Source: Dryocosmus kuriphilus (lineage: Eukaryota > Arthropoda > Insecta > Hymenoptera > Cynipidae). Taken from it: 64,000 bases of DNA. Shown one piece after another: positions 31,186 through 43,030 of this stretch. Below the pieces are notes generated by a model. It was not told the origin of the DNA. It made no database searches and saw nothing but the letters and a program-made list of their open reading frames with translations. A program made the translations under genes and the position numbers. Positions within the stretch are counted from its first letter, which is position 1, and each line of letters opens with the position of its first letter. The stretch is taken from positions 87,061,050 to 87,125,049 of the forward strand of contig CM076197.1 in the NCBI GenBank assembly GCA_038277395.1, given 5' to 3'.

Positions 31186-33960
31186 TTATGATTGCGGTGA
31201 AACGAGAAGGCAAGGCCTTCTAAAACGGTCGGAAATTTTACTCGCGTAATTTGCGAGTGAGTTGATGCTGGGGTTTGTGTTATTTTGCACTGAGAGACGG
31301 AGATTTGCAGCGTGTGTTTGAGCTGCTACGGTGATGAAGGGTAGCCTGGTTTCCGCAAGGATTTGTGTATTGCCGATATAGCAAGGAACGTTTAAGGCGA
31401 AGCGAAGAAGGCGCGTAAAAGTGCTTTGGAGTTTTGACATGAGATTTGGGGTTGCAGAGCCCCAGATAGAAATCGCGTAGGTGCAAATGCTTCTAATTAT
31501 AGCACTGAAGGCACGGGCTTTGGTGGCCTGGGGGAAGGTAAGATTATTGAAGAAAGGTTTAAGTGCAGTGAAAGTACCACAGGCTTTATTGCGGGTAGCG
31601 GTGATTTGTTTGGACTAGATGAGTCTCTTATGAAAGATGACGCCGAGATATTTTGCGGATTTGCTCCATTCGATGGGAAGAGAGTTGATGAGGAGTTTGG
31701 GGGGCGTGTGTGTTCGGCGAGAGAAGAAAATGGCTTCTAATTTAGTTTTTTTTATGTCAAATCTCTATCTGAAGTACCGGTCTAGAACAATTCGAGGAAT
31801 CTGTTTAGACGAAAGAAGCATTGTTTGATTTGAAGAAAATCAACTTCTTTGGCGAATTGGACTGTTTTTCTCGTTGACAGGCATGTCGTAACAGAAAAAG
31901 AGAGTGGGGGAAAGTTCGGAGCCCTGAGGGACAACAGGAGTGATAGATTTTGGTTCGGATAAGGATTTTCCAACACGAGCTCTAATGCTTCTGCTGGAAA
32001 GATAGGATTTAATTAGTCCGATAAGGTAGTGAGGAAATTTTAACTGGAAGAGCTTAAGATAAGACCATCATGCCAGACTCTGACAAAGGCTTGCTTACAA
32101 GACAGAAGAAGCATGGATGTATGTCTACCTTCGTTGAGATTGACGGCAATGTACTCAGAGACACAAAGAATTTGGTGAGCTGTTCCGTGGTGTTTGCGGA
32201 AACCATGCTGGAAGTCAGGTAGAAGGTTGTTTTGCGAAACAAAGCCGTCCAAACGAGTAGGAATGATGTTTTCAGCTACCTTGCTAAGAGTGCAGAGTAG
32301 GCTGATGAGACGATAGCTAGAGGCTGAGCTGATGAGTTTGCCAGGTTTTGGAAGGAAGATTACTGTGGTCTCCTTCACGCAGAAGGAAAGTATTGTAGCT
32401 GCATCATTGCGTTAACAATGTTACAGATAGATACGATATGTTTGTGAGGAAGGGTTTTTAGGACACAGTTGATAATGGAATTATTACCGGGGGCTTTTAT
32501 GTTCCGGAAGGAAGCGAATTGTATCGAAGACTTCTTTAGGAGAGGTAGGGAGGAAGACTTTGTCTGTCACAGCCAAGTCTTAAGCAGTCTTTGAGACCTG
32601 GTCATGAAAGGAAACGAATCTGTCAAGGCTAGGAAAGGGGGAACATTGGACTTTGAAGGAAGATGAGAAAATATTCGCTTTTTCTTCATCGAGAGAAAAG
32701 GATTGGCCATTTTTGACAAGAGATGGGAGGTGAAATTTTCTATTGCGAAGAGATTTGATGACTTTCCAGCACTTTTTGGGATTTAGTTCGGCTTCAGCAA
32801 TCTAAGTCTCGAAAGGTGAATTATCGGTGGTCTGAAGAGCAGATGTTAGTTCTCTTTGAACAAAATTGAGAAGATTACGATGTCGATGGCGAGTTTGACA
32901 GAGTATTGAATGTATTTCGTCAGGGCTTCGACTGCTGCGTCAATTTCAAAAATTGATAGGATTTGGCATCATTTGAAAGAAGATGTTTCCAGAATATATT
33001 TGAGGTGAAGATTGTCGATTTTAGAATTTGTAGGTGGAGAGAGCTCACGGTTACTCGTTGACTCCAGGAGTACAGGGTTATGGTTTGGAACTTAGTTCCG
33101 GAAGAAGCCAGACGTCTTTGTTGACAACAATGTTTTTAGTTAGGAAGACACCGAGAATGTCAGATTGATGTTTTGAAGAGCAAGGGAAGTGGTTAGATTC
33201 AGCGGGAGCTTCAATGGTTAAATTGTGCCGAATGAGAGCTCACCAGAGAGCTTTACCTTTGGTTTTGTTTTTGAGGCAAGCCCATGATTTGTTTTATGTC
33301 ATTAAGATCGCCGGCAATTTTAGTGGAGGTATTTGAGTAGAAAAATGTCGGTATTTCCGGGATATTATTGATATGTGGCTGAGTATAAAGAGACAGAATG
33401 CGTAGCGAACCACAATCAAGAAAAATTTCGCCTCCTGTTACGTCACAGGGAGATGATTCAGTGTTGATAGTTTCATGTCGGAGGATGCTGCGGACAAGAA
33501 GTGCCATACCACCACCGCTTGATGAAATACGGTATTTTCTGTATACAGAAAAATTCTGAATGTAGAGTTTTTTCTCAGGCTTTAGATGGGTCTCTTTTTT
33601 ATACAGGCAAAGTCAACAGATCTTAAGTAGTTCAAGTCGTTTAGGATCAGAAATAATGTTGACATTCCAGGTAAGTATTGTCAGCTTGTATTCATGAGTG
33701 TCCAGAGTTTCGAAGTAGGAGAGCAGCTGCGAATACGGAGAGGAATTCACGAAAAACATGTTGAAGTTGCGGATTTTGTAATGGTTCAGGGATGGGAGAG
33801 GTGTTTGCTAGGTTTTGGGTTTGTGTTTGTGTTTGGGGACCGAATGAAACCGCGCTGGCGTAAGAGCGTTGAGATCTAGAAGGGTTGGAGACATTTTTCG
33901 GTCTGGGTAGGCAGTTAAATCAGGACGGGGTGGCATCCTTTTGGGCTTTGAAAGAACAGG
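31186..33960 (-). pseudogene. Jockey-like ORF2 remnant: endonuclease and reverse transcriptase
   Basis: The endonuclease part at 33253-33507 reads ALLVRSILRHETINTESS and IFLDCGSLRILSLY, then KIAGDLN. RT appears at 32040-32378 (VIFLPKPGKLISSASSYRLI, LPDFQHGFRKHHGTAHQ, KQAFVRVWHDGLI; the usual D of the AFD motif is replaced), at about 31930 (VPQGSELSPTLFF, another frame), and the C-terminal thumb at 31186-31440 (MSKLQSTFTRLLRFALNVPC). These blocks are characteristic of the Jockey clade, recognised from memory. Multiple frameshifts and stops make it non-functional. Confidence 0.75.
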
Positions 33961-33971
33961 AGATGGTGGCA

Positions 33972-34860
33972 TTACTGCACGCACAGAAGGCGCATGACGA
34001 AGGAGCATGGCAGTAATTTGCCGGTGTGGAAGAACTTGAGGCAGCGAAGATACTGGGGAATCATGTGCGATTTGTGCTTTGCCTCAACCTTAACGTTGAG
34101 ACCGGCTAAGGTTTTGGTGTCAAATATGGACTTTGCTGCAGGAGCAGATGGGTCAAGGTGGACTACAACGAGGGGCCAGATATTTTCGCCCTTTCTCATG
34201 CGATGAACGCTTTTTGTCGACGGTATTTTCATTTGCAGTTCGTTGAGAATAGATTTGTCAAAAAGGGACTCGTGGACACCCCTAATGACAACGATAAGGT
34301 CCCTGTCCTGGCGAAGTAGATTAGTGGTGTAAGCCATTTTGTGCTTTGCCAGTTCGGCCGTGATGTCACGGAAACCATCGACGGTTTGCGGAAAAACAAG
34401 AATGGCATCGGAAGCGTTCTTTGCAAACCGAATAAGGATATCGGCTTTTAAAAGAGCTTGGTGTATTTCTGACCACATATCTTTGCGGAAGATACGGATT
34501 GGTGGGGGGGGGGCTCCGCTCCTTGGATTCGGATTCCTCATCGTGAGAAGAGCTAGAGGAGAGAGAATCTTCATCTTCAAAGGGCGTAGGGGCAGTAGGT
34601 TTAGTGGAACCTGATGTTGAAGTGCGTCCTCGTTTGGAGCATCTAGAATTTACAGTTTTAAATTCGTCGTTGTTTTCGTCATTTTTGTATAGAGGGTCAA
34701 AAGCAAAGTCCATGTCTGTGTCGTCGGATATGGCGTTTAAAGAGGACGGAGCCCGAGAGAGGAGGGCGGCTTTCGTAAGATTTAAGGATTTTGCGAATGT
34801 TAAAAACTGCGGCGGTCAGTTGTGCATCAGAGAGCTTTTCTGAGTACGGCAGGCAGAGGG
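33972..34860 (-). pseudogene. Jockey-like ORF1 (gag-like) remnant
   Basis: 34713-34366 begins MDFAFDPLYKNDENNDEFKT with a serine/acidic stretch (DEDSLSSSSSHDEESE). 34580-33972 continues with VFPQTVDGFRDITAELAKHK, RDLIVVIRGVHES and VKVEAKHKSHMIPQYLRCLK. That last part matches the usual zinc-knuckle entry, but its cysteines are largely lost. ORF1 of Jockey elements binds element RNA. The two frames overlap at 34366-34580, with a frameshift at the G10 run 34504-34513. A small duplicate fragment of this ORF lies at 35885-35970. Confidence 0.65.
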
Positions 34861-34990
34861 GGGGGGGGGGATGCAACTGAGTGACGGGCTGGGGTATCGG
34901 GGTGGTGGAGGAAAGAGGAACTGAGAGTTCAATGGCGCCTGACTCTGATAATATGTAGACTTACCACTCTCTGAGTAGAAAGTTTGCTAA

Positions 34991-35330
34991 CAAAAATTTT
35001 TCAGCAAAAACTTTGTTGGAGACCTCAAGCGATGTAATCAGTTCCTATTTCGAGTCCAGTCGAATAGATCAAAATCGATCAATCTATATATCATGGACTC
35101 GGTTGAATGGTATGATCTCGTCGATGGTGGCTGGTGATGTTGCTCAGTCGTCTGTGCGATGTGAACTCGACGATGCGGTCGAGAAGCTGGTCCCATCCAG
35201 GTGTCGACGCGGCGATGAAATTCCCACTCTCGAGTTATTGGCGAGAGCGGGCCAATCGCGTCATTCGATTTGAACAGTGCCTACCCGCTGCGTGCCCTGC
35301 CGTCGAGCTCTTCCTTTTTGCACATTAATT
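34991..35330. other. GC-richer block of unknown nature
   Basis: About 340 bp with near-balanced composition. It may be the 5' UTR of the Jockey-like element on the minus strand (Jockey elements carry internal promoters) or an unrelated host exon; minus-strand GAGAGTG|GTAAGT at 34972-34960 resembles a splice donor. No open frame is convincing. Confidence 0.3.
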
Positions 35331-35412
35331 ATTATTACTATACATGAAAAATTATATCGAAGGGTTTATTATATTATTTTTACACTCCAACATAATACAA
35401 CCAAGACACCAT

Positions 35413-35640
35413 ATAACCCAGCCGGCATAAAATTAGAAAACGGTTTAGAACGTCCAAAAAACGCCCTAAGTCAGGACAAATGACGTTCCAAAGAAGTAAA
35501 ATGTTTTAGGTACGTCCTAAAAGCGTTTTTGGAACATGAGACATTTTTAGAACGTTATTTGGCCTGATTGAGGACGTTTTTGAAACGTTCTAAGGACGTC
35601 TTCGTCCTTTACGTCCGAAAAACCACTGGGTAAAATCATA
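35413..35640. mobile_element. Candidate ~225 bp MITE with ACCCAG ends
   Basis: The left end TAACCCAGCCGG and right end CCACTGGGTAAAA are inverted over ACCCAG/CTGGGT. The interior is built of inverted ACGTCC and GGACGT words (GAACGTCC, GGACGTTTTTGAAACGTTC, AAGGACGTC). Confidence 0.45.
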
Positions 35641-35884
35641 CAACAATATAACATCATACAAGACACAATCTAGCATAATTATCATAGTATTTGTTATAAT
35701 CATCATAACAATAATAATACCAGTAATAATAATAGCAATAGTAATAACACCAAAGATAGGAAAAGCGTGAAGAAAGTAAATGAAGTAAAAAAAAAAGAAA
35801 ACGACGCTGATTCACAGTCGATAATGAATGTTAGAGAGAAGAAAAATAAGAATGATGAACCCAATTATGAGTTTGAATCGTGAA

Positions 35885-35970
35885 AGACAACGATAAGGTC
35901 CCTGTCCTGGCGAAGTTTATTAGTGTTGTAAGCCATTTTGTGCTTTTCCAGTTTGGCCGTGATGGCACGT
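35885..35970 (-). pseudogene. 86 bp stray fragment of the Jockey-like ORF1
   Basis: GACAACGATAAGGTCCCTGT and GTAAGCCATTTTGTGCTTT repeat 34291-34370 at high identity, in the same orientation, with a few substitutions. An isolated duplicate 1.6 kb from its parent. Confidence 0.75.
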
Positions 35971-36083
35971 AATATAATACACATAATACCTCCCAGGAAT
36001 CGAAAAATGAGTGATCAGTTCATTCGTGATCCTAAAAGGTGAGATTGTTAAAGATATTCTACGTTAAAGTCGAAATTCTTTAA

Positions 36084-36179
36084 AGTCAATGAAAGTCGAA
36101 AATATTATAGGTCCGTGAAAGTCAAAATATTATAGGTCCGTGAAAGTCGAAAATATTTTAAGTCAGTAAAAGTCGAAGC
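36084..36179. repeat. 26 bp tandem repeat, ~3.6 units
   Basis: Units of GTCCGTGAAAGTCGAAAATA plus TTATAG. Confidence 0.85.
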
Positions 36180-36180
36180 C

Positions 36181-36455
36181 GCGTCGGTACCAGTCTGTCG
36201 GAAGCCATTAGAGATGAGGCCGGTCAGTGTCGTTTGTGCTTGGGCCATTGTGTATACTAGGTCGTCATAAATCGATAGGCCAAATGCCAATGAATCGGTT
36301 CACAATTGGGAAACAGCTGTTCTACGCGTAACCGCGTAGGCACCAGTCTGTCGGAAGCCATTAGAGATAAGGTCAGTGTCGTTTGTGTCTGGGCCATTGT
36401 GTGTGCAAGGTCCTCATAAACCGATAGGCCCAATCCCAATGCATCGGTTCACAAT
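36181..36455. repeat. 151 bp-period direct duplication
   Basis: ACCAGTCTGTCGGAAGCCAT, GTCAGTGTCGTTTGTG, GGGCCATTGTGT and CGGTTCACAATT occur at 36190-36305 and again at 36341-36454. Confidence 0.85.
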
Positions 36456-36828
36456 TTTTTTTGCGCTGAAAGCGTATATCACGGGTCGCTTACTTTTTCT
36501 CGTTATTTACACACGATGCGAGGAATCCCAGTCGTTCCAGTCTTTTTTGTGGCTATTCTGACTTGTTAGCGTGTAGTCAAAGCTTTTTAAAAAAGATGAG
36601 ACGCAAAATTAATTCAGGCCTTAATTATAACACGAGCAGTTGCAGCATAAGCATCATAAACATTCTTGGCCAACAATAAATCTTATAATCCATACTGCAA
36701 ACAACCTGCGAAATTACTTCATTGTTGTCATCCACGGTATCTTTTATCATTCAAGTGGAGATTAAAATAAGCAGAAATTCTTCAGATGTGAAAGTCTTTG
36801 ACCTAGAGTGTATACTTTCTCGTAAAAA

Positions 36829-39800
36829 ATGGAACTGAAATTGTACCTGATTCTTCTAATTCTTTTTGCCACTTTATCTTCGAAAATCTGTGCTTCATCG
36901 GAATACAATACTAGTAAGTGAAATAATATACTGAACGAACAAAAAAACTTTACGAAGTTTAATTACTTCACAGCTACCAAAGTTTATTAGAAAAGCCTAC
37001 GAAAAGGAAAAATAAACGAATTACGGGTAGAATGAGGTAAAGCGATCGGCTTAACATTTATCATACTATAAAAAGTTACTAAAATGTGATATTAATGTAT
37101 TCATTACATTCTCATCTCAATGAGAAGAGTATTAGTTTTTTGTGAAAACTGGCTTTCGCGGATTTCGTGAAATCTCGACCCCCTGAATACAAAAAAACAT
37201 GTTTTACGTTGGTATCTGTTTGTCTTTGTTATCGTTGTTATTGTCTGTTAGCACGATGACATTCGAAAGACTAATCGACATGGATTGCGCTTTGGCACAC
37301 TTCTTTAAGGAATAAAAAGAAAGAACTGGTTCATTAACCAGCAACTTTTGAGCAACGGTTCTGGTTTTATCCATCATAAATTCTTTCTAAAAATCAAAAA
37401 TTCAAGTTTCCTGCCAAACTATGCAAGATACGAAAAAAGATGGTAATAAACAAAGTTGTTCACATCAAAAGGATCTAAAAATTTTCTTCCTATCATTTTT
37501 TTGTGAAAACGCTTAGTTATTGAGTTATTCGTGAAATATGTTATCAAATATAAAAGAATCCACTTTTCAGCAAAACTATGCGACATACGAGAAAATATGA
37601 AAAAGCAGAAGTGATCACCTTAGAAAGACCTCCAAACTTCTTAACACCACTTTTTGATCCAACACATAGTTTTATGTTTACAGGTTACAGGTTTTACATT
37701 GGTGACTGTCGTCGCCGTCATCGTCGTCTCCTGTATATCGGATAACTTTCGGAAAACTAGTCGGATTGGATTGTGCTTTGGCGAACTTTTTCAAGGCTTA
37801 GAAGTCAAAGTTTAAGTTCATTAATCAGCCTTTTTTGACAACGGTTCTGGTTGTGTCCACCGAAATGTTTTTCAAAAAATCAGGCATTCAATTTTACGCC
37901 CAAGCTATGCGATATACGAAAAAAGTAGTAAGGAACGAAGTTATTCACCTCAAAAAGATCTACAAATTTGCTTACAAACATTTTTCTGTAAAACGAGTCA
38001 TTTTCGAGTTATTCGTAGAAAATGTTATTAAATATTAAAAAATCCACTTCTCAGGAACTATTCAACATAAGAAAAAAATGTTAAAAACACAGTTGTTTAT
38101 TTCAAAAAGATCTGCAAATTTTATTTATACTTTTTTTGTAACACATATAGTATTCGTTTTAATCGTGAAAAATTCCTAAGCTTTTTTGGTACTTTCCATT
38201 AAAAATTTGTCAACCGTTTTTTAAAAATAATATTCCTTTATGGCGTATATTGTCAAAAATTATGTTCGCCGCACAAATTCCTCTAATAAAATACATGAAG
38301 TTCGTGTACAAGGAAATTAAGATGGTTAAGAAATATTACTGGTATTTGCAAAAACCGCTTATTGCTCCGGTCTCCCTATTATAGGAGAGCAGCGGCTAAT
38401 GTGGCGCGGTGGGAAATACGGGGCGGTGGCTTTTACAAAAATCTGTGTATCATGAACGAGTGAGATTAGGTTCAATATATACATTTATGAATTCAATGTC
38501 CAACAGAGAAAAAATTACGTTAATTAAGATAATTGTTTAATTTTTAAGGTGAAATGTTTGTTTTGGGTGCTTCTCATCCATTATTATTAAAGTTGCGAAA
38601 AAATAATTGTAGCTTCTAGTATTTTGCTCCAAATGTGTTAAAACTTTAATAATGTTGATCTTTTGACTCTATCAAAGAATGCACATGTGTCAAAAATAGG
38701 TAAAGTTAATTAACATCTTCAAAAAATCTGCCCCTTTCGCGGGCACATACTCATCACGCGCTTCGCGGCGAAGTATGAGCGCGCCTACGGCGCGCGGTCT
38801 CGTGGTCGTCGCGCTTCGCGCTCCGATATCTTTAAGCCTCGCGCTTCGTGCTCGGATGTTTTTGGTCTTTGCACATCGTGCTCGGTATTCGTTACTTGGG
38901 TCTTAAAATTTCAAAACCCCTACTTTTAATGAGGTTATTAAATTTGAATTTTTTATTAAAAAATCCAAAAGAAATTATTTTACTTCAAGCTCTATCAACC
39001 TTAAGGAATACCTTCTCATCATGAAACTCGCGCTTCGCGCTCGACAATTACAGTTTTTTAAAACACATTGTAGATTGGTAAATTTTTTTGTGATTTTCCA
39101 AATTTTCACAATGCAGGAATTCGATTCTTCAAAGTAAAACGATGAGTCTTATAAATAAATTTTGTAACTATTTCCAAGGTGAACAATTCTGCTTGTTAGT
39201 ATTTTCTGATATCTTGCATAGTTTTGCTGAAAAGTGGTTTTCTTTATATTTCATAACATATTTCACGAATAACTCAAAAACTACGTGTCTGTTCAAAAAA
39301 ATGATAGAGAGCAAATTTATAGATCTCTTTGAAAAACAACCTTGATAATAATCATCTTTTTCTTATATTGCATAGTTTGGCGGGAAATTTGAATTTCTGA
39401 TTTTTAATAACGTTTTCTCGATTAAAAAAAAAACCGTGCATTTTATAAAAAAATGGTTGACACAAAATTTGTAGATCCTTTTGAGTTGAATAAGTTTGTT
39501 TATTATCATTTTTTCCGCATCTTCCACATTTTGGCAAAAAACCACAGTTTTTTATTTTTAATAACGTTTTCTCGATTAAAACAAAAACCATGCATTTTAT
39601 CAAAAAATGGTTAAAAAACATTTTAAAATTTTTTTGAGATGAAAAATCTTTCTCTCTGCTGTTTTTTTTTTTTTTACATTTCATCAGAGAAGGTATTAGA
39701 TTTATGTAAAATTTGACTTTCGCGGATTTCATGGAATCTCCACGTTTTGAGACCTCCTGAATCCGAAAAAACGATTTTTACGACGGTGTCTGTTGTTTTG

Positions 39801-42800
39801 GACGTGTCGTTGTCGTCGTCGCCCTTGTCGTCGTCGTCGTTGTCGTTGTCGCTGTTGGAGCCTGTTCCCACGATAACTTTCGAAGGACTAATCGGATTGG
39901 AGTGCGCTTTGGTACACTTCTTTCAGGGGTAAAAGGAAAAGACAAGTTCGTTAACCAGCGATTTTTGACCAACGGTTATGCTTTTATCCATCAAAAACGG
40001 TTTTCACAAAATCAAAAAATCAATTTTCCGGCTAAACTATGAGAGATACAAAAAAAATGTAAGAAAGTAAAATTGTTCATGTAAAAAAAAGTCCACAAAT
40101 TTTTTTTAACCGACTCTTGAAAAATTAACGGTTTTTGTTTTAATCAAGAAACCGCTATTAAAATTAAAAAACTCTAGTTTCCCGCCAAAATATTCAAAAT
40201 ACGAAAAAATGGTAAAGAACAAAGTTGTTTAATTCAAAAATATCTACAAATTTTATTTCGACCATTTTGTGATTAAATGCACGGTTTTGGTTTTAATCGA
40301 TGAAACGTTATTAAAAATAAAAAATTTCAAATTTCCCGCCAAACTATGCAAGATACTGAAAAATGATAATAAACAAAGTTTTTCGCCTCAAAAAGATCTA
40401 GAAATTTGCTCTCTATCATTTTTTTGAGCAGACGCGTAGTTTTTGAGTTACCGAAATCCTGTATTGTGAAAATTTGGAAAATCACAAAAAAACTTTACCA
40501 ATCTACAATGCGTTTTAAAGAAATGTAATTATCGAGCGCGAAAGCGCCAGTGTCATGATGAGAATGTATTCCTTAAGGGCGATAGAGCCTTAAGTAAAAT
40601 AATTTCTTTTGTAATTTTTAATTTAAAGGTTTATACGATCCATAAATACCGAGCGCGAGGCGCGAGGTGAATAATCTATCGATTGCGAAGCGCGAGTCAA
40701 ATGTCGAGCGAGAAGCGCGAGTGCCAACAGACGCGCGCCCTAGGCGCGCTCATACTTCGCGCGGTGCGCGCGATGAGAATGTGCCCGCCAAGCGGGCAGA
40801 TTTTTTTTTTATATCTCGCATATTTTAGCCGGGAAATGGATTTTTTGATGGATAAAACCATAACCGCTGGTCAAAAACCGCTGATTAACGAACTCGTCCT
40901 TTCTTTTACGCCTTAAAGAAGTGTGCCAAAGCGCAATCCAATCCGATTAGTCCTTCGAAAGTTATCTCGGGAACAGACTCCACCGACAACAACCACAACG
41001 ACAACGATGACAACAGATAGACAAAACACCATCATAAAACATGCTTTTTCGGATTCAGGGGGTCACGAAACGTGGAGATTTCATGAAATCCGCGAAAGTC
41101 AGTTTTCTGATAAAATTAATACCTCCTCATTGAGATGAGAATCTAATGAAATTCCAATTCCAATACTATACACTAACGGGTAATGCAACGCGAATAGCTA
41201 TTTTAAAAATTTCATATATTTATAGCTTTGGTTTCTAATTAAGCGCGATATATAACCTCCAAATTTATAAAAATAGTTGCACATGAATATAGATACCTCA
41301 TTTTCCTAAAATTATGTATTTCTTTGTTAGAAAATTATTTTCAAATTACAATAATAAATAAAAATAAGAGCGCGCCGCATTAGCCAACTAGGTAGGATAA
41401 CATGGCGCAGGTGACCTTTCGGGAAAACTTGATATTTAGCTACTTTAATAAATTTAAATTAAATTATGGTCATAGGTATGAGGTAAGTAGTATATTGATC
41501 TAAGTTTTCCATATTACTTTACTACAATTTTCCTTATATTTAACTTTTAATCGCGTGTTTTATACCTATGTTATGCGCGGCACATTACCCGCTGCTCCCT
41601 TATCTTTTGAATTTTTCCCACTTTTTTTTGAATTTTGTATCAACTTTCGGTGGAATTTTGGCCGCTTTTTCTAATCAACTGGCTCATTGTATCTTGAGAC
41701 CCAGAAGAGTCTGCATCAAATTTTTCTAAACAAAAGATGAAATTATAAAGAATTTTTATATCCCCACTAAAAACAAATTTAAAAGATGACGTTTGAAGGA
41801 AAAATGAAATTCAAAATGTCTTTACTTTTTTTAGCCGAATATTTCGAATATTTATATTCTATTTTATTGTAATCTTAAACTGCAAAACTTTATCTGCGAT
41901 CCTGATATTGCTGACGTATACTGGTCCACTACTAATTCATATTTAGAGAGATAATCTATCAATTAAATCATTCTTGCAGGTGAGTCATCCAATGTTCACA
42001 TCCGTAAAAAGCGTCTAATTAATATTAATCCAAGACAGAATAAGAAAGTGTCGATTGTGAAAGTTCCCTACATGGTCGATATTCAAAAAAAACGGAAAAC
42101 GTTTTTGCGGAGGTACAATATTATCATCTACAATCATCATAACTGCTGCTCACTGTTTAGATAGACCTGGGATATACACTATTTTATCTGGTTCAGGACG
42201 AATAAATCGAGGAATACGTCATAATGTAACAAAGATAGAAATAAATAGGCAGTATTGTCGCAGTCCTTTTGTGAATGATATTGCTCTGGTTAAAATTTCT
42301 CCACCTATTGACTTCCTCAAATCACGTAATCGGCACATTGAACTACATGATGGAAACATACAACCACCTTTTTTAGGTACAATTAGCGGCTGGGGATGTA
42401 CTCACTGGGCACCGTAAGTAATCAGCCACAAAAATATTTTCTTGAAAATTGTAATTCATTTATAATCTAAATATTCTTAACTAACAATTTAAGGCCCACG
42501 ATTATATATCCTGATGAATTACGATCAATCAGTGTGCCCCTAATCAGCCAGAAGGTGTGTGAAGATGTTTACCTTGGCTATGCTCCAATTACAGTGCAAA
42601 CAATTTGTACTTATGATAGGACTAGAACCAAAAGCGCATGTGCAGGTGATTCTGGTGGTCCTTTAGTTGTTAATGGTCGTCTACTTGGCGTTTATGTTTA
42701 TAATAAAAAACCTTTAAAGTATCCAGATGTTCATATAAAAGTATCCGAATCTGCTCACGCAGTCTGGATCTCTGCAACTATGCGAATGCTTAATGACGAG

Positions 42801-42806
42801 TTTTGA
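36829..42806 (+). CDS. Secreted S1A serine protease (chymotrypsin-like), three exons
   Basis: Exons 36829-36913, 41980-42413 and 42494-42806, joined at CTA|GTAAGT...TTGCAG|GT and CACC|GTAAGT...TTTAAG|G. Exon 1 encodes a signal peptide (MELKLYLILLILFATLSSK). Exon 2 follows with a basic RKKR (possible zymogen cleavage, followed by LINI instead of the usual IVGG) and FCGGT. Triad: His in TAAHC (42151-42153), Asp in NDIALVKI (42277-42279), Ser in CAGDSGGPLV (42651-42653). The S1-pocket position 189 is Ser (42633-42635), suggesting chymotrypsin-type specificity. The cysteine usually pairing with C191 is not seen. An A8 tract (42085-42092) shifts the frame by one; A7 gives an open 276-residue protein and correct splice phase. 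Intron 1 (5.07 kb) is full of repeats. Target unknown. Confidence 0.8.
38728..38895. repeat. GC-hairpin block 1 (forward)
   Basis: Cluster of GCGCGCTTCGCGCTC-type inverted words in otherwise AT-rich DNA, starting CTGCCCCTTTCGCGGGCACA. Related to 46000-46100 in the same orientation and to blocks 2 and 3 inverted. Confidence 0.75.
40648..40800. repeat. GC-hairpin block 2 (inverted)
   Basis: CGAGCGCGAGGCGCGAGG, GCGAAGCGCGAG, ACGCGCGCCCTAGGCGCGCT and GTGCCCGCCAAGCGGGCAGA in series. Confidence 0.75.
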
Positions 42807-42996
42807 ATTATTTACGATTAATTTTTATATTCAAATTAAACTATAACGGACAGCCACCTTGATGAATTAAAAATTAGCATCTGTAGATATTAAAAGATAA
42901 TTTTAGAAAAGAAGCATCATTTTTATCAAGAATTTCATTTTGCATAAACAATTTTTGTCATTGTTATTAACAATTGTACTCTATTTTTTCCCACAG

Positions 42997-42997
<1 letters not shown>

Positions 42998-43028
<31 letters not shown>
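42998..43028. repeat. (TA)n microsatellite downstream of the protease gene
   Basis: About 15 uninterrupted TA units. Confidence 0.95.

Positions 43029-43030
<2 letters not shown>

Larger units (their letters stand above)
30695..34990 (-). mobile_element. Jockey-like LINE remnant
   Basis: Minus-strand element with a gag-like ORF1 (right), an APE endonuclease and Jockey-type reverse transcriptase (left), all interrupted by frameshifts. Limits are approximate. The left part (30695-31185) may be 3' UTR and contains G15 at 30942-30956; the satellite abuts it. The right part (34858-34990) carries the proline-rich ORF1 start and G13 at 34858-34870. It is unrelated in sequence to LINE copies A-E. 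Confidence 0.75.
37107..41143. mobile_element. Foldback-like element complex E1 in protease intron 1
   Basis: Begins CATTCTCATCTCAATGAG and ends with its mirror (CTCATTGAGATGAGAATC), each followed inward by CTTTCGCGGATTTC and TGAAATCTC, a (GTC/GTT)n tract, and CGAAAGACTAATCG/TTCGAAGGACTAATCGGATT. Extra plus-oriented copies of this end module start near 37680 and 39674. Between them are arrays of ~150 bp subrepeats (AAACTATGCAAGATACGAAA, AAAGATCTACAAATTT, CGGTTTTTGTTTTAATCGA) and two GC-hairpin blocks. It is probably two or more nested copies. No transposase is seen. Confidence 0.65.

Noticed and set aside
39674..39972. Acidic frame with Asp-rich stretch (DNDNDDDDKGDDDND)
   Set aside because: Encoded by the (GTC)n microsatellite antisense within the foldback end module.
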